Shown here piece by piece: positions 17,920 to 25,859 of a stretch of 64,000 nucleotides of DNA (position 1 is the stretch's first letter; every line of letters begins with the position of its first letter). The position numbers and the translations under genes were made by a program. The notes under the pieces were generated by a model. It was not told the origin of the DNA. It was given only the letters and a program-made list of their open reading frames with translations, and did no database searches. The stretch is taken from the NCBI RefSeq assembly GCF_003797125.1, contig NZ_RKKE01000010.1, forward strand, positions 18,689 to 82,688, given 5' to 3'. Source of the stretch: Shewanella frigidimarina. GTDB taxonomy: Bacteria; Pseudomonadota; Gammaproteobacteria; Enterobacterales; Shewanellaceae.

Positions 17920-19281
17920 CTATTTACCAATACAGAATGAGCCAAAAATCTTGCCCAATAGATCATCGGATGTGAATTTACCGGTGATTTCAGATAAGGC
18001 CATTTGTGTCATGCGCAGTTCTTCTGCCAGTAACTCTCCAGCTAAATATACTTCAAGCTGTTCTTTGCCCAACTGTAAGTGATTTGCGGCTAAGTCGAGA
18101 GCTTCTAAATGGCGACGACGGGCAATAAATCCACCCTCTAAGTTACTTTGGTAACCCATTAATGATTTAAGGTGCTGCTTTAACTCATCAACACCTAAAC
18201 CTGTTTTAGCTGATATCCGGTAAACACAACTGCCTTGTTCTTCGGTTTTATCTAAGGCTTCACCCGTTAGATCTGCTTTATTTCGTACTACCGTTACCCC
18301 TAGTTTTGCAGGTAAACGGTCGATAAAGTCGGGCCAAATTTCGTGAGGATTCACAGCATCAGTTGTGGTGCCATCGACCATAAACAAGACTCTATCGGCA
18401 CTGGCTATTTCTGCCCATGCGCGTTCGATACCTATTTGTTCAACAGTATCGAGTGTGTCTCGTAACCCAGCCGTATCGATAATGTGCAGTGGCATACCGT
18501 CTAAGTGGATATGTTCACGAAGTACATCGCGAGTCGTTCCGGCTATTTCAGTCACAATGGCTGACTCTTTACCGGCTAATGCATTAAGTAAGCTTGATTT
18601 ACCGGCATTAGGGCGGCCGGCAATCACAACCTTCATTCCTTCGCGGATGATTGAACCTTGCTTGGCGCTAGCTTGTACAGTGTCTAGTTTACTGATGATT
18701 TTATATAACGCGTTGGCAATTTTACCGTCGGATAGGAAGTCGACTTCCTCATCGGGGAAGTCAATCGCTGCTTCTACATATAAGCGCAGGTTGGTGACTT
18801 GGTCGACAAGCTCGTGTACTTCTTTTGAAAATTCACCCTGTAGTGATTGCAAGGCACTTTTTGCTGCTTGTTCACTGGTAGCATCAATTAAGTCAGCAAT
18901 CGCTTCTGCTTGAGTTAAGTCGAGTTTATCGTTCATAAAGGCTTGTTCGCTGAACTCACCTGGTCTAGCAATGCGAATACCGTCTATTTCCATGACACGC
19001 TTAATTAGCATGTCGAGCACGATTTGACCACCATGACCTTGCAGTTCTAGGACATCTTCGCCGGTAAATGAATTTGGTCCTTTAAAAAATAGCGCAATCC
19101 CTTGATCAATCACCTGACCGTCAGCATTGTTAAAGTCACAATATTCTGCGTAACGAGTTTTAGGCACATGGCCAATAATCGCTGTTGCTACATTAGTGGC
19201 TAAATCACCAGAAATACGAATGATGCCTACGCCACCTCTTCCAGGGGCGGTGGCTTGTGCCACAATAGTGTCTGTTGTCAC
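17920..19281 (-). CDS. mnmE: MnmE (TrmE), tRNA-modification GTPase
   Basis: Potassium-activated GTPase that acts with MnmG on wobble uridine of tRNA. The 453-residue protein has the N-terminal tetrahydrofolate-binding domain (TIVAQATAPGRGGVGIIRISG), an inserted G domain with P-loop GRPNAGKSS (222-229), DTAGLRD and NKAD, and the C-terminal catalytic cysteine motif CIGK as the last residues. Length matches E. coli (454). It sits after yidC, from which it is separated by a terminator, as in the classic rpmH-rnpA-yidD-yidC-mnmE cluster. Confidence 0.98.
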   Translation of the reverse strand: MTTDTIVAQATAPGRGGVGIIRISGDLATNVATAIIGHVPKTRYAEYCDFNNADGQVIDQGIALFFKGPNSFTGEDVLELQGHGGQIVLDMLIKRVMEIDGIRIARPGEFSEQAFMNDKLDLTQAEAIADLIDATSEQAAKSALQSLQGEFSKEVHELVDQVTNLRLYVEAAIDFPDEEVDFLSDGKIANALYKIISKLDTVQASAKQGSIIREGMKVVIAGRPNAGKSSLLNALAGKESAIVTEIAGTTRDVLREHIHLDGMPLHIIDTAGLRDTLDTVEQIGIERAWAEIASADRVLFMVDGTTTDAVNPHEIWPDFIDRLPAKLGVTVVRNKADLTGEALDKTEEQGSCVYRISAKTGLGVDELKQHLKSLMGYQSNLEGGFIARRRHLEALDLAANHLQLGKEQLEVYLAGELLAEELRMTQMALSEITGKFTSDDLLGKIFGSFCIGK

Positions 19282-19307
19282 GGTATTACCTATAAAATTG
19301 ATAAAGG

Positions 19308-19334
19308 AAAAGGCGGCTAATCAGCCGCCTTTTT
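19308..19334 (-). terminator. Terminator after yidC
   Basis: Perfect 11-bp stem (19308-19318 with 19323-19333), GC-rich in the middle and flanked by A and T runs, between the yidC stop and the mnmE start. It should end the rpmH-rnpA-yidD-yidC transcript and leave mnmE with its own promoter or read-through. Confidence 0.8.
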
Positions 19335-19362
19335 AATCAGTTATACAACATTGAGCTTAGGC

Positions 19363-20991
19363 TTATTTTATGCCATTTTTCTCAAGGCCAGCATAAATAA
19401 TTTTCTGCTGTGTGATTGCAACTAAGTTACCCACTAACCAGTAAAGTACTAGACCAGCTGGGAACCATAAGAAGAATACGGTAAATATAACTGGCATCCA
19501 CTGCATCATTTTCACTTGCATTGGATCCATTGTTGGCGCTACCGGTTGCATTTTTTGCATCAAGAACATTGATAAGCCCATTAACAATGGCAATACATAG
19601 TATGGATCTTGAACTGATAAGTCAGTAATCCAAAGCATGAATGGCGCGTGGCGTAATTCATAGCTTTCTAGTAGTACCCAGTATAATGCGATGAAAATTG
19701 GCATCTGTAACAGAATAGGTAAGCAACCGCCCATAGGGTTTACTTTTTCTTTCTTATACAGTTCCATCATAGCTTGACCCATCTTTTGACGGTCATCACC
19801 AAAGCGTTCTTTCATCTCTGTCAATTTAGGCTGCAGATTACGCATTTTGGCCATAGAGGTATATTGCTTTTTAGTCAGCGGATATAGACCACCGCGGACG
19901 GTGAGGGTGATCAAAATAATAGCTACACCCCAATTACCCACAAATGATTGATAGAACATCAATAACCAATGGATTGGAATGGCTAACCACCATAAGAAGC
20001 CGTAATCAACAACCAAGTTTAAGGTTTCAGAAATAGCTGAAAGCTCTTTTTGGTTTTTTGGACCAACATAAAACTGCGAGCTAATTTCTTGAGTCGCGCC
20101 AGGAGCAATATCATATACCGCACCACGGAAACCAATATTAGCCATTCCACCAGCACTCATACTTGAGAAAATGGTGTTTGAATCGGTTGCTGGCGGCACC
20201 CAAGCTGACACAAAGTAATGTTGTAGCATTGCAGCCCAACCACCGAGTGTTACTTTAGCGAGATTTTTGTCAGCCATATCGTCAAAGTTATATTTCTCAT
20301 AACGAGTATCTTGAGCCGAGAAAGCACCACCACGGTAGGTTGGCATCATCATGCTGCTTTCAGATTCTTTAATCGTTTGCTTAATTTGACCATACATCTG
20401 CACTTGTAACGGTGCAGCTGAAGTATTGCTGATGCTGTAATCTACGCCGACATCATATTGACCACGGGTGAACGTAAAGCTTTTTACGTAGGTGACACCG
20501 TTGTCTGCTGTATAAGTAAATGGCACGGTTAATGTGTCTTTACCATCAGCTAAAGAATATGAATTGGTTTGAACACTATAAGCTGCTCTACCATTGGCAC
20601 TACTATCAATACCATCACGACCAATAAGTCCGCTTTGGGCGATATAAGTGAAATTGTTCTTTTGCTCTAAAATGACAAATGGATCACTACTGTCAATTTC
20701 GCGTTTATGTTCCACTAATGCGGCATAAACTATGTCACCACCAATCGGGCTGATTTTAATATCAAGCTGATCAGTTTTAACGCTAATAAGGTTTTTATTT
20801 GCAGGTAATTCTACTGGTACTCCAGAGATATCTGCTTCTGGAACGTCAGCACTGTGTTGTGAGGCGGCGTTAGTTTGAGTAACAGTTTGTGCTGTTGCTG
20901 GTTTTGGTGCTTTATCTGTTTGCCATTGTTGCCACATTAAAAAGCTGACAAACAGCAGACCGATTAGCAATATATTGCGTTGAGATTCCAT
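19363..20991 (-). CDS. yidC: YidC membrane protein insertase
   Basis: Inserts and folds inner-membrane proteins, alone or with SecYEG; Fo subunits c and a encoded in this window are known client types. The 542-residue protein has an N-terminal anchor (about residues 6-22), a large periplasmic beta-domain (to about 340), and the conserved C-terminal insertase domain with five helices, including PMGGCLPILLQMPIFIALYW and the helix with GLVLYWLVGNLVAITQQ. Length is close to E. coli (548). The start is 3 bp after yidD. Confidence 0.98.
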   Translation of the reverse strand: MESQRNILLIGLLFVSFLMWQQWQTDKAPKPATAQTVTQTNAASQHSADVPEADISGVPVELPANKNLISVKTDQLDIKISPIGGDIVYAALVEHKREIDSSDPFVILEQKNNFTYIAQSGLIGRDGIDSSANGRAAYSVQTNSYSLADGKDTLTVPFTYTADNGVTYVKSFTFTRGQYDVGVDYSISNTSAAPLQVQMYGQIKQTIKESESSMMMPTYRGGAFSAQDTRYEKYNFDDMADKNLAKVTLGGWAAMLQHYFVSAWVPPATDSNTIFSSMSAGGMANIGFRGAVYDIAPGATQEISSQFYVGPKNQKELSAISETLNLVVDYGFLWWLAIPIHWLLMFYQSFVGNWGVAIILITLTVRGGLYPLTKKQYTSMAKMRNLQPKLTEMKERFGDDRQKMGQAMMELYKKEKVNPMGGCLPILLQMPIFIALYWVLLESYELRHAPFMLWITDLSVQDPYYVLPLLMGLSMFLMQKMQPVAPTMDPMQVKMMQWMPVIFTVFFLWFPAGLVLYWLVGNLVAITQQKIIYAGLEKNGIK

Positions 20992-20994
20992 AGC

Positions 20995-21249
20995 CTATTT
21001 ATTACACCTGTCATTTTTAGGGGGGACGGGATCACTACCGCCGGGATGTAAAGGGTGACATTTTAATATGCGTTTCATTGCAAACCAACTACCTTTTACT
21101 GTTCCATGTGTTTTTATTGCTTCTATAGCATAATAAGAACAAGTTGGATTGAACCGACAACGCGGTCCCAATAAAGGGCTGATAAGAATTTGGTAACCAC
21201 GGATAACCGTGGTTGCTAGCCATTGTAACGGCGACTGAGTTTGCGCCAT
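20995..21249 (-). CDS. yidD: YidD, membrane protein insertion efficiency factor
   Basis: Small protein that aids YidC-dependent insertion. The 84 residues include the family signature GYQILISPLLGPRCRFNPTC followed by SYYAIEAIKTHG and the CHPLHPGGSDPVP tail. Its start overlaps the end of rnpA by 34 bp, and it is followed 3 bp later by yidC, so translation of the three is probably coupled. The overlap is usual for this cluster. Confidence 0.95.
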   Translation of the reverse strand: MAQTQSPLQWLATTVIRGYQILISPLLGPRCRFNPTCSYYAIEAIKTHGTVKGSWFAMKRILKCHPLHPGGSDPVPPKNDRCNK

Positions 21250-21572
21250 AGCTTTTCTATTAATTTGTGTAGTTCTGCATTTTCCATTTCCATCACGCCA
21301 TTTCTGACTAATACAACGATATCTATATCTGGGATGTCGTGTTGATGTAAACGAAAACTATCTCTTATCACACGTTTAATACGATTACGTTGGTTTGCAC
21401 GTTTAACAAAACGTTTGGCCACAGTTAATCCTAAACGAGGATGTTGCTCTGAATTTGGAATTGCGAGCAGAGTTATTTCAGCAGAGGATGCTTTGATTGG
21501 ATTGGAGAATACAGATTTAAATTGCGCGGGAGTTAACAAACGTAACTCCCGCGAAAAGGTATAGCTAGTCAC
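21216..21572 (-). CDS. rnpA: Ribonuclease P protein component
   Basis: Basic protein subunit of RNase P, which matures tRNA 5' ends. The 118-residue protein starts with GTG, as in E. coli, and has the signature RNRIKR at residues 62-67 within KRFVKRANQRNRIKRVIRDSFR, preceded by LGLTVAKRFV. It is 12 bp downstream of rpmH and overlaps yidD by 34 bp. Confidence 0.96.
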   Translation of the reverse strand: MTSYTFSRELRLLTPAQFKSVFSNPIKASSAEITLLAIPNSEQHPRLGLTVAKRFVKRANQRNRIKRVIRDSFRLHQHDIPDIDIVVLVRNGVMEMENAELHKLIEKLWRKLSRRYNG

Positions 21573-21584
21573 CTAGTTATCTAC

Positions 21585-21722
21585 TTACGCAGATAAACGA
21601 GCGCGACCTTTCGCACGACGACGTGCAAGGACCTTACGGCCGCCTACAGTAGCCATACGAGCGCGGAAGCCGTGAGAACGCTTGCGCTTCAGGTTGCTAG
21701 GTTGAAAAGTACGTTTACTCAT
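21585..21722 (-). CDS. rpmH: 50S ribosomal protein L34
   Basis: Very short ribosomal protein, 45 residues, beginning [19 protein letters not shown] and ending [12 protein letters not shown]. The sequence is almost invariant in gammaproteobacteria. It is the first gene of the minus-strand cluster divergent from dnaA; the 445-bp gap upstream holds both promoters. Confidence 0.98.
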
Positions 21723-22167
21723 GATGGCAATCCGTCTTTGTTAGTGAATTTACCTTATCTCCAAAATTAGAGGTAAGGGCAAAAAAGAGGCCGAATTGTA
21801 ATCACTTTAAGTAGCCTCGTCAATAACGAAAGTACTTATATGACAAATTTCTGCCAATCTTTATTTGAAGCTACTATCGATTAAGCACCAGAAGATGTGG
21901 ATAAGTCTGTGTACAGACACTATATCTTGTGGATCTTTCGTTGTTTCAGTAGATCAAAGAAATGCTATTATAGATCAAGGTGGATCGGTTAATAAAGCTG
22001 GATTTGCTTGAATTTTGCAATTAATGGATCGATTTTGATCTTCGCTGATCTCAGATATATACACAGAATGATCCCGCTGGGGATAATTCTTCTTTAAAGG
22101 ATAGCGATCATTGTGATCTCCCTATAGAATACACCTCCTTTGATTAAAGATATTTGGGGATAAATAA
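21723..22167. promoter_or_regulatory. dnaA/rpmH divergent control region with DnaA boxes and a GATC cluster
   Basis: This 445-bp gap holds no gene. A perfect DnaA box (TGTGGATAA, 21896-21904) and a weaker one (TGTGGATCT, 21928-21936) suggest DnaA autoregulation. About ten GATC sites lie between 21931 and 22118, dense enough for SeqA sequestration. A sigma-70-like dnaA promoter is TTGATC (22035-22040), 17 bp, TATACA (22058-22063). The rpmH promoter must also lie here but I could not choose one. Confidence 0.75.
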
Positions 22168-23553
22168 GTGGCGGTTTCACTTTGGCAACAATGTATCGGC
22201 AGACTGCAAGACGAGTTATCAGCACAGCAGTTCAGTATGTGGATCCGTCCGTTACAGGCTGAAATGGATGGTGATACTTTGGTTTTGTATGCGCCAAATC
22301 GTTTTGTGCTGGATTGGGTACGCGATAAATACATCAATATCATTAATCAATTTTTTACTGAACAAATGGGCAGTAATGCACCTAAGTTACGTTTTGATAT
22401 TGGTAGCCGTCCTTCAGCTCGTCCGGTTGCGCCAGCTCCTGTAGCGGCTAAACCTGTTAATCGCCAAACTAAAGCCCAGGTAGGAACCACGTCCTTTAAT
22501 ACCCAGGCTGAACCGATTATTAACCCTAATCACCGCAGCAATATTAATCCTACTTACCAATTTGATAACTTCGTTGAAGGTAAATCGAACCAGTTAGGCA
22601 AAGCAGCGGCATTGCAAGTTTCTGAAAATCCTGGTGGTGCTTATAATCCGTTATTTTTATATGGCGGCACTGGTTTAGGTAAAACTCACCTTTTACACGC
22701 GGTTGGTAATGGCATTATTAAAAATAATCCCAATGCCAAAGTGGTGTATATGCATTCTGAGCGTTTTGTTCAGGACATGGTAAAAGCGCTGCAAAATAAC
22801 GCGATCGAAGAATTTAAACGTTATTACCGTAGTGTCGATGCGCTATTTATTGATGACATTCAATTTTTTGCCAATAAAGATCGTTCACAAGAAGAGTTTT
22901 TCCATACCTTTAATGCATTGTTAGAAGGTAATCATCAAATTATTTTAACCTCAGACCGTTATCCAAAAGAGATCGACGGGGTAGAGGATCGCTTAAAATC
23001 ACGCTTTGGTTGGGGCTTAACGGTTGCTATTGAGCCACCTGAATTAGAAACCCGCGTAGCGATTTTAATGCGCAAAGCACAAGAGAGTGGAATAAACCTA
23101 CCTGATGAAGTGGCATTCTTTATTGCCAAGCGTTTACGTTCAAACGTACGTGAATTAGAAGGTGCACTAAACCGCGTGATTGCTAATGCTAACTTTACTG
23201 GCCGTCCAATCACTATCGACTTTGTGCGTGAAGCATTAAGAGATCTCTTGGCACTGCAAGAAAAATTAGTCACTATAGATAATATTCAGAAGACTGTTGC
23301 TGAATACTACAAAATAAAAATGGCAGATATGCTGTCTAAACGCCGTTCTCGCAGTGTGGCAAGGCCTAGGCAAGTGGCAATGGCGCTATCTAAAGAACTT
23401 ACTAACCAAAGTTTACCGGAAATTGGTGATGCTTTTGGTGGTCGTGACCATACGACAGTATTGCATGCTTGTCGTAAAATCGCCCAACTGCGCGAAGAAA
23501 GTCATGATATTAAAGAAGATTATGCTAACTTGATTAGAACTTTGTCTTCTTAA
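22168..23553 (+). CDS. dnaA: DnaA, replication initiator ATPase
   Basis: Binds DnaA boxes in oriC and opens the origin. The 461-residue protein starts with GTG (MAVSLWQQCIGRLQDEL). It has the DnaB-interaction domain I, a proline/alanine-rich linker (about 80-120), the AAA+ domain with Walker A GGTGLGKTH (166-174) and Walker B LFIDDIQFF, and the C-terminal helix-turn-helix with signature GGRDHTTVLHACRKI. Boxes for it are visible at oriC about 9 kb to the left and in its own promoter. dnaN follows by 19 bp. Confidence 0.99.
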   Translation: MAVSLWQQCIGRLQDELSAQQFSMWIRPLQAEMDGDTLVLYAPNRFVLDWVRDKYINIINQFFTEQMGSNAPKLRFDIGSRPSARPVAPAPVAAKPVNRQTKAQVGTTSFNTQAEPIINPNHRSNINPTYQFDNFVEGKSNQLGKAAALQVSENPGGAYNPLFLYGGTGLGKTHLLHAVGNGIIKNNPNAKVVYMHSERFVQDMVKALQNNAIEEFKRYYRSVDALFIDDIQFFANKDRSQEEFFHTFNALLEGNHQIILTSDRYPKEIDGVEDRLKSRFGWGLTVAIEPPELETRVAILMRKAQESGINLPDEVAFFIAKRLRSNVRELEGALNRVIANANFTGRPITIDFVREALRDLLALQEKLVTIDNIQKTVAEYYKIKMADMLSKRRSRSVARPRQVAMALSKELTNQSLPEIGDAFGGRDHTTVLHACRKIAQLREESHDIKEDYANLIRTLSS

Positions 23554-23572
23554 TTCAGGGAATGTAGACACG

Positions 23573-24673
23573 ATGAAATTTTCAATTGATAGGGACGCCC
23601 TATTAAAGCCGTTGCAGCTAGTGTGCGGCGCGGTAGAACGCAGACACAACTTACCTATTTTAGCCAACTTATTAGTTGAAGTTAGTGAGTCATCACTTAA
23701 GCTAACGGGCACTGATTTAGAGGTTGAGTTGGTGGGCCAAGCGGCTATTCATGGTGACATTGATATCGGTCGTACGACGGTTCCTGCTAAAAAGCTACTG
23801 GATATTGTTAAGTCATTACCAGAGCAGAGCGAATTAAAGGTCGAACAACAAGATAATAAATGGTTGTTGCGTTCAGGTCGCAGCCGTTTTTCATTGGCAA
23901 CATTACCCGCCGAAGATTATCCCAACGTTGAAGAATTCCAAGCGGATATCGAATTTAGCTTAAAGCAAGGCGTGTTGAAGTCGATTATTGATTCAACTCA
24001 GTTTTCAATGGCTAACCAAGATGTCCGTTATTATCTCAACGGTTTGTTATTTGAAACGGAAGGCAATGTATTACGTGCTATTGCTACCGACGGACATCGT
24101 TTAGCCTTAAGCCATCGTACGCTTGATGTTTCATTACCTGAAAAGCAAGTGATTGTGCCTCGTAAAGGGGTGGTTGAAATGGCGCGCTTGCTCGACAGTG
24201 ATGATCAGGACATTACCATTGCCATTGGTGATAATGCCATTAGAGCAATTACCAGTTCTGCAGTATTTACCAGTAAGCTTGTTGATGGCCGTTTCCCTGA
24301 TTACCGCCGTGTGTTACCTAAGGGTGGCAACAAAGTGGTTATCGCCAGTCGCAATCAACTAAAACAAGCGTTAACTCGTGCTTCTATCCTATCGAATGAA
24401 AAATTCCGTGGAGTACGTATTCAGCTTGAAACTGGTTTATTGAAAATTACTGCCAATAATCCTGAGCAAGAAGAAGCAGAAGAGATTATTGATGTTGAAT
24501 ATGACTCTGACAATCTAGAAATTGGTTTTAATGTTAGTTACCTGCTTGATGTATTAAACAACTTAGCCAGTGATGAAGTGCGAATTACTTTAATTGATGG
24601 TAATTCCAGTGCCTTGATTGAGAACCACAAAGAAGAAGATTCTATGTATGTGGTGATGCCAATGCGCCTGTAA
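23573..24673 (+). CDS. dnaN: DNA polymerase III beta sliding clamp
   Basis: Ring-shaped processivity clamp. The 366-residue protein equals the E. coli length and starts MKFSIDRDALLKPLQLVCGAVERR. It has the three-fold repeated clamp fold, with LPILANLLVEV and SEFTL-type segments and the C-terminal MYVVMPMRL. It is in the dnaA-dnaN-recF-gyrB operon; a hairpin separates it from recF. Confidence 0.99.
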   Translation: MKFSIDRDALLKPLQLVCGAVERRHNLPILANLLVEVSESSLKLTGTDLEVELVGQAAIHGDIDIGRTTVPAKKLLDIVKSLPEQSELKVEQQDNKWLLRSGRSRFSLATLPAEDYPNVEEFQADIEFSLKQGVLKSIIDSTQFSMANQDVRYYLNGLLFETEGNVLRAIATDGHRLALSHRTLDVSLPEKQVIVPRKGVVEMARLLDSDDQDITIAIGDNAIRAITSSAVFTSKLVDGRFPDYRRVLPKGGNKVVIASRNQLKQALTRASILSNEKFRGVRIQLETGLLKITANNPEQEEAEEIIDVEYDSDNLEIGFNVSYLLDVLNNLASDEVRITLIDGNSSALIENHKEEDSMYVVMPMRL

Positions 24674-24699
24674 TGCGTTATTGTGTTATTGCTATATCA

Positions 24700-24724
24700 A
24701 AGGTGCTGCAAAGCACCTTCTTTG
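24700..24724 (+). terminator. Hairpin between dnaN and recF (attenuator-like)
   Basis: 8-bp perfect stem AAGGTGCT/AGCACCTT with a GCAA tetraloop (24700-24719), followed by CTTTGTCT rather than a clean U-tract. It may reduce read-through from dnaN into recF or stabilise the dnaN message. Confidence 0.5.
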
Positions 24725-24761
24725 TCTCTAGCGTTTTATTGGGTTATCACAATAGGTCTTC

Positions 24762-25844
24762 ATGAGTTTATCACGCATTAACATTGGTTCATTTCGTAAT
24801 ATTACCTCTGCTTCATTACAGCCTTGTGATGGCTTAAATTTGATTTACGGTCAAAATGGCAGTGGCAAAACCAGTATTCTTGAAGCTATTTACTTCTTGG
24901 GAATGGGGCGTTCGTTTCGCAGCCATTTATCCCAACGTGTGATCAATAATGATGATGATAAACTCACCTTATTTGCACATTTAATTGATGCAGATAGAGA
25001 TTGTAAAATTGGCTTACGTCGTCATCGAAGTGGTGAGATCGAAGTAAAAATTGATGGCGAGAAAGTGAAGCGTTTATCAACCCTGGCCGAAACATTACCC
25101 ATCCAAGTTATTACTCCCGAAAGTTTTTCTTTATTGTTCGAGGGACCTAAAGCCCGCCGTCAATTTATCGATTGGGGTGCATTTCATTCTGATCCACATT
25201 TCTATCAAGCTTGGGTGAATACTCGAAAGGTATTAAAGCAACGAAACCAATTACTTAGAAATCAATCTTCCTATAGCCAAATACAGTTTTGGGATAAGGA
25301 GTTGGTGCGGTATGCTGAACAGGTTACCGATATACGAAATCAATATGTAGACTCGTTAAATGTGCTACTAAAGGGTATAATCGGAGTGTTTTTACCTCAG
25401 ATTGATATTAAGGTTTCTTTTACTCGAGGATGGGACAGTAAAACGGATTTTGCCCAATTACTTGAAAACCAATATTCAAGAGATTTAGCCGCTGGAAATA
25501 CGGGCAGCGGCCCCCACAAAGCAGATTTACGTTTGCGAGTGGGTAATTTGCCAGCGCAGGATGCGTTGTCCCGTGGACAATTAAAATTATTAGTCTGTGC
25601 ACTGCGTATTGCACAGGGAAAGTTGCTCAAACAACAACTAGATAAAAATAGTATTTATCTAGTCGACGATTTACCGTCGGAGTTGGATGCACAGCATAGG
25701 CAGCTATTGCTACAGCAGTTAACCGAAACCGGTGCACAAATTTTTGTCACTGCGATCGATCCGCAAGCAATAGTCGATTCGTTATCTAGCCCTCCAAACA
25801 GGATGTTTCATGTGGAACAAGGGCTGGTAACGGTTATTGAATAA
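24762..25844 (+). CDS. recF: RecF recombination mediator
   Basis: SMC-like ATPase that helps load RecA at single-strand gaps with RecO and RecR. The 360-residue protein has Walker A YGQNGSGKTSILEAIYFLG (about residues 29-47), the ABC signature LSRGQLKLLVCALRIAQ and Walker B IYLVDDLPSELD. Its C-terminus contains MFHVEQG, whose codons form a near-parS sequence (25804-25819). It is 15 bp from gyrB. Confidence 0.98.
   Translation: MSLSRINIGSFRNITSASLQPCDGLNLIYGQNGSGKTSILEAIYFLGMGRSFRSHLSQRVINNDDDKLTLFAHLIDADRDCKIGLRRHRSGEIEVKIDGEKVKRLSTLAETLPIQVITPESFSLLFEGPKARRQFIDWGAFHSDPHFYQAWVNTRKVLKQRNQLLRNQSSYSQIQFWDKELVRYAEQVTDIRNQYVDSLNVLLKGIIGVFLPQIDIKVSFTRGWDSKTDFAQLLENQYSRDLAAGNTGSGPHKADLRLRVGNLPAQDALSRGQLKLLVCALRIAQGKLLKQQLDKNSIYLVDDLPSELDAQHRQLLLQQLTETGAQIFVTAIDPQAIVDSLSSPPNRMFHVEQGLVTVIE
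25804..25819. promoter_or_regulatory. Degenerate parS-like site in the 3' end of recF
   Basis: TGTTTCATGTGGAACA differs from the parS at 37601 by one base in the centre (CACGTG becomes CATGTG). It may be a weak ParB site or a decayed one kept by the recF codons for MFHVEQ. The central change breaks the symmetry, so function is uncertain. Confidence 0.3.
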
Positions 25845-25859
25845 CAACGAGAGATAAAT

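Noticed and set aside
18365..18913. Plus-strand open frame of 182 codons opposite mnmE
   Set aside because: Antisense to strongly conserved MnmE motifs; no start signal and a Ser/Ala-rich composition typical of reverse-frame shadows.
20708..20715. TGTTCCAC half of a parS sequence in yidC
   Set aside because: Same reason: the second half does not match.
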